Assembly: GCA_019637175.1 (NCBI GenBank)
Contig: JAHBWD010000006.1
Span: 62,001-126,000 of the forward strand
DNA from: Labilithrix sp.
GTDB lineage: Bacteria; Myxococcota_A; Polyangia; Polyangiales; Polyangiaceae
Length of the DNA stretch: 64,000 nt
Direction: 5' to 3'
The notes under the pieces were generated by a model that was not told where the DNA came from, ran no database searches, and worked only from the letters and a program-made list of their open reading frames with translations. The stretch's first letter is position 1, and every line of letters starts with the position of its first letter. The translations under genes were made by a program, and so were the position numbers. Shown here piece after piece: positions 27,523-36,555 of the stretch.

Positions 27523-28641
27523 GTGCAATCGCAGACGCTATCGACGCGGACGCCGGCGGCCATCGCGATCGACGAGACGCTCCTCTGGCTCTGCTCGATC
27601 CCGTCGCCCATCGGCGAGGAGAAGGCGATCTGCGACGCCGTCTACGAACGGCTCGCCCGCCTCCCGCTCGCCGCGCCGATCCGTCGCTACGGCGACTCGC
27701 TCGTCGTGCCGCTCGTGCGCAAGGGCGGCGGGAGCCGTCCTCACGTCGCGCTCGTCGGCCACCTCGACACCGTGCGCACGGAGAACGGGCCCGCGCGCAT
27801 CGAGAACGGCCGCTGCTTCGGCGCCGGCGCCGCCGACATGAAGAGCGGCCTCGCCGTCATGATCGTCCTCGCCGAGACGCTCGGCGACATGGCGCAGTGC
27901 GATCTCACGCTCGTGTTCTACGCGCGCGAAGAGGGGCCCTACCTCGAGAACGAGCTCGGGCCGGTGCTCGCGCAGGATCCCGAGCTTCGCTACGTCGATC
28001 TCGCGGTGTGCCTCGAGCCCTCCGACAACCGCCTTCACCTCGGGTGCTGCGGGTCGATCCACGCGACCGTGACGTACGGCGGCAAGACCTCGCACAGCGC
28101 GCGGCCGTGGGAAGGCGAGAACGCGATCACGAAGGCGGCGCCGCTGCTCGATCGCCTCGCCGTGCTCGCGCCGATCGAGCATCACATCGAGGGCCTCCTC
28201 TATCGAACGACGACGACGGTGACGCTCGCGAACGGCGGGCGCGGGCGCAACATCGTGCCCGACACCTTCACGCTGAACCTGAATCACCGCTTCGCGCCGG
28301 ACACGTCGCTCGATCGCGCGAAGGCCGATCTGCTCGCCCTGATCGACGCCGGCGCGTCGGGGGCGGTCGTGGAGCTCACCGATCTCGCGCCGGCGGCGAT
28401 GCCGAGCGCGAATCACCCGATGGTCAAGGCGCTCGCGGCCGCGGGCACGCGGGGGACCGAGCCGAAACAGGCGTGGACGGACGTGGCGCGGTTCTCCGCC
28501 CTGGGCGTGCCGGCGGTCAACTTCGGCCCGGGCGAAAACGCGCAGGCGCACCAGAAGAACGAGTCGACCGACTGCTCGCTCGTCTTCCAAGGCTACCGGA
28601 TCCTTCACACGTGGTTGACCCAGACGGCCGCGGGCCGGTAG
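27523..28641 (+). CDS. dapE: Succinyl-diaminopimelate desuccinylase (M20 family)
   Basis: The protein has 372 residues from a GTG after a strong GAGGAAAGGGAAGG site. Metal ligands of the M20 family are visible: His in VGHLDTVRTE, Asp in GAGAADMKSGLA, the Glu pair in FYAREEGPY, Asp/Glu in CLEPSDN and the C-terminal His in NAQAHQKNE. It removes succinate from N-succinyl-LL-diaminopimelate in cell-wall and lysine synthesis. Position after dapD supports DapE over other M20 peptidases. Confidence 0.85.
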   Translation: MQSQTLSTRTPAAIAIDETLLWLCSIPSPIGEEKAICDAVYERLARLPLAAPIRRYGDSLVVPLVRKGGGSRPHVALVGHLDTVRTENGPARIENGRCFGAGAADMKSGLAVMIVLAETLGDMAQCDLTLVFYAREEGPYLENELGPVLAQDPELRYVDLAVCLEPSDNRLHLGCCGSIHATVTYGGKTSHSARPWEGENAITKAAPLLDRLAVLAPIEHHIEGLLYRTTTTVTLANGGRGRNIVPDTFTLNLNHRFAPDTSLDRAKADLLALIDAGASGAVVELTDLAPAAMPSANHPMVKALAAAGTRGTEPKQAWTDVARFSALGVPAVNFGPGENAQAHQKNESTDCSLVFQGYRILHTWLTQTAAGR

Positions 28642-28653
28642 CCTCCGGCGGCT

Positions 28654-29547
28654 ATGAAGCATGCCTTCCGGGGGATCAGCGCCGTCGTTCTCTGTCTGCT
28701 GCTCGTCAGCTGCGGGCTTCTGAAGAAGAAGGGAGACGACGCGGACGCGGAAGCGGACGCGGAGGTCACCGCCGAGATCGACGCGGCGCCGCCGCCCGCG
28801 GAGGGACCCGTCGCGGCCAACGAAGCGGACATCGCTCGCTTCCCCGACGAGACGAAGCTCGACAACGTCGCGGCGACGATCAAGCGCTTCACGAACGTGC
28901 GCGAGCAGCCGCTCGCGGGCAAGGTCGTGAGCACGTTGAACCCGGGCGTGACGGTCACCGAGATCGCGCAGCGCCCCGGGAACTTCCTCATCGTGTTCGA
29001 CAGCCCGAAGGAGCCCGGCAAGAAGCTGATGGGCTGGGTCACCGCTGACGCGTTCACCGCGGTGGTCGACGCAGGCAAGACGATCACGTGCACGGCCCCC
29101 GACGTCGTGCTCGTGAGCGACAACGTCCTGTTCTGCGGCCGCACGTGCGGCACCGACGGCGTGTGCCCGCCGGGTCTGGCCTGCAAGGGATCGGCGACGG
29201 TGGTCACCAACGGCAAGCCCTCCAACGTCGCGACGACGGTCTGCGTCGCGAGCGCGGTCGCGACGCCCACCGACGCCGGCACGACGAACGTCGCCCTCCG
29301 CGTCGACGCCGGGGCGACCCCTGCGACGCCGGCGACGACGACCACGCCGGCGCCTGCGCCGTTCGTGTGCCCGAGCGACGTGTGCCCGCCTCCGCCGGGC
29401 GGCTGCCCGGCCGACTTCGTCCTCGGAAACGGTCAGTGCCACCGGCGCTGCAAGGGCGCAGGCAAGGGCAATTGCCCGGCAGCGCCGTTCTGCAGCAAGT
29501 GCAGCGGCATCGGCGCCTGCTCGCGGACCAAAGACGGCTGCAGCTGA
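28654..29547 (+). CDS. Lipoprotein with SH3-like and Cys-rich domains
   Basis: The protein has 297 residues. The signal ISAVVLCLLLVSCG is followed by a charged linker. Residues about 65-135 resemble a bacterial SH3-like fold (VREQPLAGKVVSTLNPGVTV, GWVTADAF). Two Cys-rich segments (CGRTCGTDGVCPPGLACKG; CPSDVCPPPPGGCPADF) flank an Ala/Thr linker. It may bind cell wall on the outer surface. A TAGCCT box overlaps the dapE stop codon 9 nt before its ATG. Function unknown. Confidence 0.6.
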   Translation: MKHAFRGISAVVLCLLLVSCGLLKKKGDDADAEADAEVTAEIDAAPPPAEGPVAANEADIARFPDETKLDNVAATIKRFTNVREQPLAGKVVSTLNPGVTVTEIAQRPGNFLIVFDSPKEPGKKLMGWVTADAFTAVVDAGKTITCTAPDVVLVSDNVLFCGRTCGTDGVCPPGLACKGSATVVTNGKPSNVATTVCVASAVATPTDAGTTNVALRVDAGATPATPATTTTPAPAPFVCPSDVCPPPPGGCPADFVLGNGQCHRRCKGAGKGNCPAAPFCSKCSGIGACSRTKDGCS

Positions 29548-29627
29548 TCGAGGTAGTCGATCCGCGCACACGCACGAGTCGCAGGACGGCGCGAACGCCT
29601 GCGACAAAGCTGATATGTTCCGGTCGA

Positions 29628-30170
29628 ATGACGATGCGTAACGCATGTGCGATCGCGATCTCGGCGGTGTTCGGTGTGGCGTGCTCCGGTGCGGCGGGGG
29701 GCGGAGGTGGAGGGTCGGTGGCGTCCGCCAACGACGCGAAGCACGAGCTGCTCAACAACGCCGCGCCGGACTTCTCAGGCGACATCGTCAACGGCAAAGG
29801 AAAAGCGGCGCTCGCTTCGTGGAAGGGGAAGGTCGTCCTCGTCGACTTCTGGGCGACGTGGTGCGAGCCGTGCAAGAAGTCTTTCCCCAAGCTCGAGGAG
29901 CTTCGCGTCAAGTACAACGCGAGTGGCCTCGAGATCGTCGCCATCAGCGAAGACGACGAACCGAACGGCATCAAAGAGTTCGGTGAGAACTACGGCGCCA
30001 AGTTCCCGCTGGTGTGGGACAAGGACAAGTCCATCGCCAACAAGTGGCACCCGCCCAACATGCCGTCGTCGTTCATCGTCGACAAAAAAGGGGTCGTCCG
30101 CTTCGTGCATTTGGGCTACCACGATGGTGAGGAGAAGGAGATCGAGACAGAGGTGAAGAGCCTCTTGTGA
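29628..30170 (+). CDS. TlpA-like thioredoxin-fold lipoprotein
   Basis: The protein has 180 residues. The signal CAIAISAVFGVACSG is followed by a Gly/Ser linker and a thioredoxin domain (about 40-178) with the redox motif WATWCEPCKKSFP. A cis-Pro region is in PPNMPSSFIVD. It probably acts in the periplasm as a thiol-disulfide reductant, for example in cytochrome c or disulfide-protein maturation, which fits the many Cys-rich lipoproteins around. A TATGTT box lies 8 nt before the ATG. The stop overlaps a GTG of the next frame. Confidence 0.85.
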   Translation: MTMRNACAIAISAVFGVACSGAAGGGGGGSVASANDAKHELLNNAAPDFSGDIVNGKGKAALASWKGKVVLVDFWATWCEPCKKSFPKLEELRVKYNASGLEIVAISEDDEPNGIKEFGENYGAKFPLVWDKDKSIANKWHPPNMPSSFIVDKKGVVRFVHLGYHDGEEKEIETEVKSLL

Positions 30171-31084
30171 TCGATCGTCCATCGCCTCGTCACGGCTCAC
30201 CGGGGTGGTGGAGGCGCTTGCAACCTCGTTCGGTCCTCTCGCGAGCAATGCGATCGGTGACGAGCGTGATGCTCGTCGGCGCCGTGCTCACCGCGACGGG
30301 CCCTTCGACTGCGCAGGATCGCGAGCTCACCGAGTCGTCCGACTTCCGCGTGCGCGTGCAAGCCGCGCTGCGCCTCGGCCGCGCCGGAGGCGCGCAGTCG
30401 CGCGCCGATCTCGAGAGAGGCCTGCGCGACGCTCACCCGGCGGTGCGCGTGGCCTGCGCCGCGGCGCTCGGCACGATCGGCGACAAGGGATCGATCCCCG
30501 CGCTCGAGCAGGCGATGCGCGGAGAGACGTTCGCGAGCGTGAAGTCGCAGATGAAGGAGACGATCGAGAAGCTCAAGACGGGAGGCGCCGCGAGCGCGAA
30601 CCGAGCGGCGATCGCGGCCGATCCGCAGACCCAGATCGAGCGCGCGAAGTACGTGCTCCAGCTCGGCACGATGCGCAACGCGACCGGCCAACGCGCCGAT
30701 CTCGACAGCGTGATGCGACAGGCGGCGACCACCAAGGCCCGCTCCATCAAGAACACCGTGATCCTCGACGGCGCCGACGCCGCCGTCCTCAAGCGCGCGT
30801 CGGAGCGGAAGATCCCGGTGCTCCTCGTCGACGCCAGCCTGACGCGCCTCTCGCAGTCGGCCGGGCGCAACGGCGGCGTCATCGTCTCGGCGCAGGTCGA
30901 TCTCTCCATCCGGCAGGTCCCCAAGCAGACGCTCAAGGGCACGGTCAGCGGCAACGCCTCGGCGAGCGACGACGCGCGAACGACCGACAAGGGGATCGCC
31001 GAGCTCCAGAACCGCGCGGTCAACGGCGCGATCGAGAGCGCGATGTCGAGCGTCGGCTCGGAGCTCCCTTCGCTCGCGAAGTGA
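30167..31084 (+). CDS. Exported HEAT-repeat protein
   Basis: The product is 305 residues from the GTG overlapping the thioredoxin stop. A start at ATG 30248 (MRSVTSVMLVGAVLTATGPS) gives a more normal signal peptide and 278 residues. Two HEAT-like repeats follow (FRVRVQAALRLGRAGGAQSR, HPAVRVACAAALGTIGDKGS). The C-terminal half contains a beta-rich region with VILDGADAAVLKRASERKIP. No catalytic motif is seen. It is probably in one operon with the TlpA-like gene. Confidence 0.6.
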   Translation: MIDRPSPRHGSPGWWRRLQPRSVLSRAMRSVTSVMLVGAVLTATGPSTAQDRELTESSDFRVRVQAALRLGRAGGAQSRADLERGLRDAHPAVRVACAAALGTIGDKGSIPALEQAMRGETFASVKSQMKETIEKLKTGGAASANRAAIAADPQTQIERAKYVLQLGTMRNATGQRADLDSVMRQAATTKARSIKNTVILDGADAAVLKRASERKIPVLLVDASLTRLSQSAGRNGGVIVSAQVDLSIRQVPKQTLKGTVSGNASASDDARTTDKGIAELQNRAVNGAIESAMSSVGSELPSLAK

Positions 31085-31169
31085 CGACCTGAGGCGTGCT
31101 CCCGCCCGGCTCGCCGCAGGCGAAGCACGCGCCAGCTCCCACGAGAAGTGCTAGAGAACGGGCTCTCCA

Positions 31170-33908
31170 ATGAGCTCGAAGTCTGCGTCCGAGGTTCGCG
31201 CGGCGTTCTTGTCGTTCTTCCAGGGCAAGGGCCACGAGGTCTGCCCGTCCGCGCCGATCATCCCTCAGAACGATCCGACGTTGATGTTCACCAACGCCGG
31301 CATGGTCCCGTTCAAAGACGTCTTCACGGGCAAGGATCGCCGTTCGTTCACCCGCGCGACCTCGAGCCAGAAGTGCATCCGCATCTCGGGCAAGCACAAC
31401 GACCTCGAGAACGTCGGCGTCACCGCACGCCACCACACGTTCTTCGAGATGCTCGGCAACTTCAGCTTCGGCGACTACTTCAAGGAAGAGGCGATCGCCT
31501 ACGCGTGGGAGCTCCTCCGCACGCAGTGGCAGCTCCCCGAAGAGCGCATGGTCATCACCGTCTTCGGCGGCGAAGGCGGCTTCGGGCCCGACGACGAAGC
31601 GCGCGCGATCTGGCGCAAGGTCACGGGCTTCCCGGACGAGAAGATCATCGGCCTCGGCCTCAAAGACAACTTCTGGCAGATGGGCGACGTCGGGCCCTGC
31701 GGTCCGTGCACCGAGATCCATTTCTGGAACGGGGAAGGCGCCGCCGATCTCTCGAAGTTCCTCGACGAGCCTGCGCCCGACGGCAAGGGCTGGATGGAGA
31801 TCTGGAACCTCGTCTTCATGCAGTACGAGCGCTTCAAGGGCGACGACGGTGAGATCCAGCAGCGCGATCTCCCGAAGCCGTGCGTCGACACCGGCGCCGG
31901 GCTCGAGCGCGTCGCGAGCGTGCTCCAGGGCAAGACGACGAACTACGACACGGATCTGCTGCGCCCGCTGGTCGAGAAGGCGGCGGAGCTCGCGGGCAAG
32001 CGCTACCACGGCTCGCAAGGCGACGACGACGTCTCGATGCGCGTCATCGCCGATCACGCGCGGCTCGCCGCGTTCTTGATCTCCGAGGGGCTCCAGCCGG
32101 GCAACGGCGATCGCGAGTACGTCCTCCGCCGCGTGATGCGGCGCGCGGTGCGCCACGGGCATCGCCTCGGCATCCAGCGTCCGTTCCTCCACGAGGTCGC
32201 GCTCGAGGTCGGCGCGCACATGGGCGATGCGTACCCGCAGCTCGTCGAGCGCAAGGCCCTCATCGCCGACGTCGTGGAGCGCGAGGAGATCCGCTTCCGC
32301 GAGACGCTCGAGCGCGGCCTCAAGATCCTCGACGACGAGATCGGCCGCGTGCGCGAGACGAGCGGCACGACGCTCGCGGGCGACTTCGTCTTCAAGCTCT
32401 ACGACACGTACGGGTTCCCCTCCGACCTCACCGACGTCATCGCGCGCGAGCGCGATCTGACGAGCGACCTCGAGGGCTACAAGGCCCGCATGGAGGAGCA
32501 GAAGAAGCGGAGCGAGGGATCGAAGGTCGGCGACGAGGCGACCTCCGACGTCTACCGCAAGGGCCTCGAGGCCGTGCGCGCGAGCGCGGGCGGGAGCGAG
32601 TCGGCGAGCGTGCGCTTCACCGGCTACGAGCGTGAAGAGGGCGAGGCGAAGGTCCTCTTCCTCGCGGGCGGCGCCGAGAAGGCGGACGCCGTCGTCGATC
32701 GCGTGACGCAGGGGCAGAAGGTCGCGGTCGTCACCGACGAGACGCCGTTCTACGGCGAGGCCGGCGGCCAGGTCGGCGACCAGGGCGAGATCCGCACGAA
32801 GGGCGGCGCGCGGATTCGTGTGTATGATACACAGAAGCCGCTGACCGGCCTCGTCGTCCACGAGGGCGAGGTGCTCGAGGGCGAGGTCGCCGTCGGCGAC
32901 ACCGTCCAGCTCGAGGTCGATCACGCGCTCCGCACCGCGACGCGACGCAACCACTCGGCGACGCACCTCTTGCACTGGGCGCTCCGCAAGGTCGTCGGCG
33001 AGAGCGCGACGCAGAAGGGCTCGCTCGTCGGGCCCGATCGCCTGAGGTTCGACTACTCCGCGGGCAAGCCGCTCACGCCCGAGGAGATCCAGCAGATCGA
33101 AGATCTGGTGAACGAGAAGATCCTGACGGGCGCGCCGGTCGTCACCGAGATCCTGCCGCAGGCCGAGGCTCGCAAGCGCGGCGCGATGGCGATCTTCGAG
33201 GAGAAGTACGGCGACGTCGTGCGCGTCCTCACGATGACGAAAGACTCGGTCGAGCTCTGCGGCGGAACGCACGCGCGATCGCTCGGGGAGATCGGGCTCT
33301 TCAAGATCCTCTCCGACGGCGGCATCGCCGCGGGCGTGCGCCGCGTCGAGGCGACGACGGGCATGAACGCGCTCTCTTACGTGCGTCAGCTCGAGGGATC
33401 GATCAAGAACGCGGCGCGCCTCGTCAAGGCGGGCGCCGGCGAGCTGCCGGAGAAGATCGAGCGCCTGCTCGAAGACACGAAGAAGCTCGAGAAGGAGCTC
33501 GCCGACGCGAAGCGCAAGCTCGCGTTCGGCGGCGGATCGTCGAGCGGCGGCGGCGGCCTGGACGATCTGGTGAGCAAGGCGCGGCCGCTCGCGTTCGGCA
33601 AGGCGCTCGCGGCGAAGGTCGACGTCGCCGACGGCGCGATGCTCCGCGAGCTCGCCGAGAAGGTGCGCGACAAGCTGGGCGACGCGGTCGTCCTCCTCGG
33701 CTCGGTGAACGGACCGAAGGCGCAGCTCGTGTGCACCGTTTCGAAGTCGCTCACCGACAAGATGAAGGCGGGCGATCTCATCAAGCCGGTCGCGCAGATC
33801 CTCGGCGGCTCCGGCGGCGGCCGCCCCGACATGGCGCAAGCGGGCGGCACCGACGTCGACAAGCTCGACGAAGCGCTCGAGAAGCTCTACCAGCTCGTGT
33901 CGTCGTAG
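31170..33908 (+). CDS. alaS: Alanyl-tRNA synthetase
   Basis: The protein has 912 residues with the full class II catalytic, tRNA-recognition, editing and C-Ala modules. N-terminal motifs include TLMFTNAGMVPFKDVFTG and ARHHTFFEMLGNFSFGDYF. The editing-site zinc ligands are HSATH (in NHSATHLLHWAL) and CGGTH. A Gly/Ser-rich linker (GGGSSSGGGGLDDL) precedes the C-terminal DHHA1-type domain ending in GGGRPDMAQAGGTD. It charges tRNA-Ala. A TAGAGA box lies 12 nt upstream of the ATG. Confidence 0.97.
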   Translation: MSSKSASEVRAAFLSFFQGKGHEVCPSAPIIPQNDPTLMFTNAGMVPFKDVFTGKDRRSFTRATSSQKCIRISGKHNDLENVGVTARHHTFFEMLGNFSFGDYFKEEAIAYAWELLRTQWQLPEERMVITVFGGEGGFGPDDEARAIWRKVTGFPDEKIIGLGLKDNFWQMGDVGPCGPCTEIHFWNGEGAADLSKFLDEPAPDGKGWMEIWNLVFMQYERFKGDDGEIQQRDLPKPCVDTGAGLERVASVLQGKTTNYDTDLLRPLVEKAAELAGKRYHGSQGDDDVSMRVIADHARLAAFLISEGLQPGNGDREYVLRRVMRRAVRHGHRLGIQRPFLHEVALEVGAHMGDAYPQLVERKALIADVVEREEIRFRETLERGLKILDDEIGRVRETSGTTLAGDFVFKLYDTYGFPSDLTDVIARERDLTSDLEGYKARMEEQKKRSEGSKVGDEATSDVYRKGLEAVRASAGGSESASVRFTGYEREEGEAKVLFLAGGAEKADAVVDRVTQGQKVAVVTDETPFYGEAGGQVGDQGEIRTKGGARIRVYDTQKPLTGLVVHEGEVLEGEVAVGDTVQLEVDHALRTATRRNHSATHLLHWALRKVVGESATQKGSLVGPDRLRFDYSAGKPLTPEEIQQIEDLVNEKILTGAPVVTEILPQAEARKRGAMAIFEEKYGDVVRVLTMTKDSVELCGGTHARSLGEIGLFKILSDGGIAAGVRRVEATTGMNALSYVRQLEGSIKNAARLVKAGAGELPEKIERLLEDTKKLEKELADAKRKLAFGGGSSSGGGGLDDLVSKARPLAFGKALAAKVDVADGAMLRELAEKVRDKLGDAVVLLGSVNGPKAQLVCTVSKSLTDKMKAGDLIKPVAQILGGSGGGRPDMAQAGGTDVDKLDEALEKLYQLVSS

Positions 33909-33919
33909 TGGGCTCGCGC

Positions 33920-33938
33920 CCCCGTCGGTGCGACGGGG
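33920..33938. terminator. Bidirectional hairpin between alaS and convergent gene
   Basis: CCCCGTCG-GTG-CGACGGGG forms a perfect 8-bp GC-rich stem with a 3-nt loop in the 30-bp gap between convergent stops. It lacks a U-run. It is well placed to end both transcripts. Confidence 0.55.
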
Positions 33939-34595
33939 TCAGGATCCGGGGTACCAGTTCATGCCGCCGACGACGGTAGCGCCGGCGGCGCTGCCGTCGA
34001 CGCCGGAGCCGCCGCCGATCTCGGCGATCCACGAGAGCTTGGGCATCATGAAGAACTCGAAGCCGAAGTAGCCGCCGCCGCCCGTGTGGACGTCGGTGTC
34101 GCCGCCGTGGCCGAGCACCTTCGTGGCCACGTGGATCCCGCCGCCGCCGTACATGCGCGCGAAGCCGGCGATGATGGGGGAGCCGCCGAAAAGATCGAGC
34201 CGGCCGCCGCCGTAGTGCGGATGGATGTTGCCGGTGTGATCGGTGGGGTGCGTGATGAAGCCCTTCACCATCATTCCCCAATGAGGAGAAAACGGGATCC
34301 TGAACCGCAGCGCCTGCATGAAGACGTTGCCCCAGAGGCCGTTCTCGTAGCCGATCGCCAGGCCGCGCCCGGGAACCTGCGTCCACGGCACGCGCGCGAT
34401 CTCCCCCGTGGGCGCAGGAGGCGCGATCGGCGCGCTCGGCGTGAGCGTGAGCGGCTGCGCCGGGACCGGCTCGATCGTGGGCGGCTCGACGGGGGGCGGC
34501 TCCGTCACCGGCGCGGGCGCGGGATCGTCGTCGGCCGAAGCGACCGAGGGGAGCGAGGCGAGCGACGCGGCGACGATGCATGCGAGGGCGCGCAT
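33939..34595 (-). CDS. Exported Pro-rich, glycine-rich beta protein (probable outer-membrane protein)
   Basis: The protein has 218 residues. A signal peptide with an ACIVAASLASLPSVASA-type end is followed by a Pro-rich linker (PPPVEPPTIEPVPAQP). The body has alternating hydrophobic and Gly/aromatic strands (GLAIGYENGLWGNVFMQALR, HTGGGGYFGFEFF, GATVVGGMNWYPGS). This looks like a small outer-membrane beta structure, but no family was recognised. It is a single gene with a TAGTCT box 7 nt before the ATG. Confidence 0.6.
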   Translation of the reverse strand: MRALACIVAASLASLPSVASADDDPAPAPVTEPPPVEPPTIEPVPAQPLTLTPSAPIAPPAPTGEIARVPWTQVPGRGLAIGYENGLWGNVFMQALRFRIPFSPHWGMMVKGFITHPTDHTGNIHPHYGGGRLDLFGGSPIIAGFARMYGGGGIHVATKVLGHGGDTDVHTGGGGYFGFEFFMMPKLSWIAEIGGGSGVDGSAAGATVVGGMNWYPGS

Positions 34596-34824
34596 CCGTG
34601 CGAGACTAAGGCGCCCGGTCGGATCGAGGGAAGGTCGAGTGACGCCTACATGTGGGCACGTCCTCGTCGAAACGGCGCGGGCCGGCGCTTCGCCGGTTTC
34701 GCTTCAGCGCGCGTCTGCGCGCGCGTCCAGGGGAGCTGAGCGGAACGCTCAGGCGTTCTGGGGTTGCGTCATCGGTGAGAATCGACGACCCTTTGATGAG
34801 CACGAGCGAAAAAGCCTCCTTGTA

Positions 34825-36543
34825 ATGACCGAGACGCAGCGCAGCACGCCGCCCCCGATCTCGCACGGCACAGTCATCAACGACCGGTACGAGATCCGTC
34901 AGAGCCTCGGCAAGGGGGGTATGGGCGAGGTCTTTCTGGCCTACGACCGGACGACGCAGCAGCCCGTCGCCCTCAAGATCGTTCGTGAAGAAGCGCGCAT
35001 GCCGGGCGACGACGAGGCGCTCCGCCAGGAGCTGATCCTCGCGCGATCGGTCTCGAACCCCAACGTGTGCCGCGTCCACGATCTCGCGCCGTCGGGGTAC
35101 GGCCCGATCCTCGTGATGGAGCACATCACGGGGCAGACGCTCCACACGCACATCCGCCGGAAGAAGGCCCAGGGCGGCTATACGTCCGACGAGTTCCGCC
35201 GCATCGCCTCGGAGATCTGCCAGGGCGTCGCGGCGATCCACGCGTGCGGCCTCGTGCACGGCGACCTCAAGCCGGGCAACGTCATGGTCACGTCGAACCC
35301 CGACGGATCGATCGGCAAGGCGATCGTCCTCGACTTCGGCTTCGCCAAGGAGCGCGCGCGCCTCTCCGCGCGGCGTCCCGGCGCGCCGCCCGACGGCGGA
35401 ACGCCGAACTACATGGCGCCCGAGCGCATCCGCTCCGGCGGCGCCTCGATCGAAGACGATCTCTACGCCCTCGGTCTCACGCTCTGGGAGATGTGGACGT
35501 GCCGCGTCCCCGAGCCCGGCTACAAGCCGCGCGCGAAGCCGATGCGCCAGCAGATCATGTTCGACGTCCCCGCGGGGCTCAGCGTCGACGAGATCAAGCA
35601 GATCTTCCGCTGCCTGGCCGACGATCCGCAGCAGCGCCTGCCGGCGCGCCACCTGCGCTTCTTCAACCCGGTGCAGCTCACGACGAACCCCGTCCAGGTC
35701 CCGCGCGAGCGCCTCGATCCAGGGCCGCCGCCGGGCCGCAACGCGCAAGCGGCGTTCACGCCGGCCGCGCAGTCGTTCCTCGCGACGTTCGCGACCAACG
35801 CGCCCGAGTTCGTCGGCGAGCTCATCGTCCTCGAGCGCCCGACGCTCTCGCTCGGCCGCCGCAACGACGTCGACATCGTCGTGCCCGAAGCCACCGTCAG
35901 CGGTCACCACGCCAACGCCAAGTGGCAGACGGGTTCGTGGACGATCGAAGATCTCGGCTCGACCAACGGCACGTACGTCGAGCACACGTACGAGCGCAAG
36001 AAGGTCGTCAACCTGATGCACGGCGGCGAGTTCCAGCTCGGCGAGCTGCGCCTCAAGCTCGTCAGCTTTCCGCGCGAGAGCCCGCACCACAAGCGCGCGC
36101 GTCAGTACCTCTCGCGCCGCGACGGCCTGACGGGCCTCTTGCTCCGCGACCACTTCGTCAAGGCGCTCGACGAAGAGGCCGCCTTCAGCGAGTGGGTCGA
36201 GCAGCCGCTCAGCATCGCGCGCTACGAGATCCGCGGGCCGAATCGGCTCGTCTCCGACAGGCCCACGATCCTCGAGATGCTCGCGTTCCGCCGCGCGGCG
36301 ATCCGCGTCGTCGAGCTCACCGACATGCTCCTCCTCTCGTTGATCGCCGTCACCGGCGGTCGCACCGGGCCGCTGCGCTTCGCGGTCTGCATGACGGGGC
36401 CGGGGCAGCAGGAGGCGCGCAACCTCGTCGAGCAGGTCGTCGGTCAGGTGCAGGGAATGTTGCCGGAGGGGCTCGATCTCGTCGCGTCGATCGCGCGCTA
36501 CGAGCCCGGGATGAACGTTCGCTCGCTGATCGATCCGGCCTAG
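34825..36543 (+). CDS. Ser/Thr kinase - FHA - degenerate GGDEF protein
   Basis: The protein has 572 residues and no membrane segment. Kinase domain 20-280: GKGGMGEVFLAY, Lys51, catalytic loop HGDLKPGN (145-152, Gly replacing the usual Arg of HRD), DFG 170-172 and APER. FHA domain about 335-410 with LGRRNDVDIVVPEATVSGHH and STNGTYV. Residues 430-572 open like a GGDEF domain (SRRDGLTGLLLRDHF) but no GGDEF signature follows, so cyclase activity is unlikely. The HGD loop suggests activation-loop-independent activity. It probably forms an operon with the next gene, whose start is 12 bp downstream. The sequence CCTCCT lies before the ATG, so there is no ribosome site. Confidence 0.85.
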   Translation: MTETQRSTPPPISHGTVINDRYEIRQSLGKGGMGEVFLAYDRTTQQPVALKIVREEARMPGDDEALRQELILARSVSNPNVCRVHDLAPSGYGPILVMEHITGQTLHTHIRRKKAQGGYTSDEFRRIASEICQGVAAIHACGLVHGDLKPGNVMVTSNPDGSIGKAIVLDFGFAKERARLSARRPGAPPDGGTPNYMAPERIRSGGASIEDDLYALGLTLWEMWTCRVPEPGYKPRAKPMRQQIMFDVPAGLSVDEIKQIFRCLADDPQQRLPARHLRFFNPVQLTTNPVQVPRERLDPGPPPGRNAQAAFTPAAQSFLATFATNAPEFVGELIVLERPTLSLGRRNDVDIVVPEATVSGHHANAKWQTGSWTIEDLGSTNGTYVEHTYERKKVVNLMHGGEFQLGELRLKLVSFPRESPHHKRARQYLSRRDGLTGLLLRDHFVKALDEEAAFSEWVEQPLSIARYEIRGPNRLVSDRPTILEMLAFRRAAIRVVELTDMLLLSLIAVTGGRTGPLRFAVCMTGPGQQEARNLVEQVVGQVQGMLPEGLDLVASIARYEPGMNVRSLIDPA

Positions 36544-36555
36544 CCCCTCCGCGCG

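Noticed and set aside
31094..31130. Inverted repeat GCGTGCT/AGCACGC after the HEAT gene as a terminator
   Set aside because: The loop is 23 nt and the stem only 7 bp without a U-run; too weak to call.
31020..33839. Minus-strand open frame opposite alaS
   Set aside because: alaS is unmistakable on the other strand; the antisense product is Leu/Ala/Arg/Asp-rich without features.
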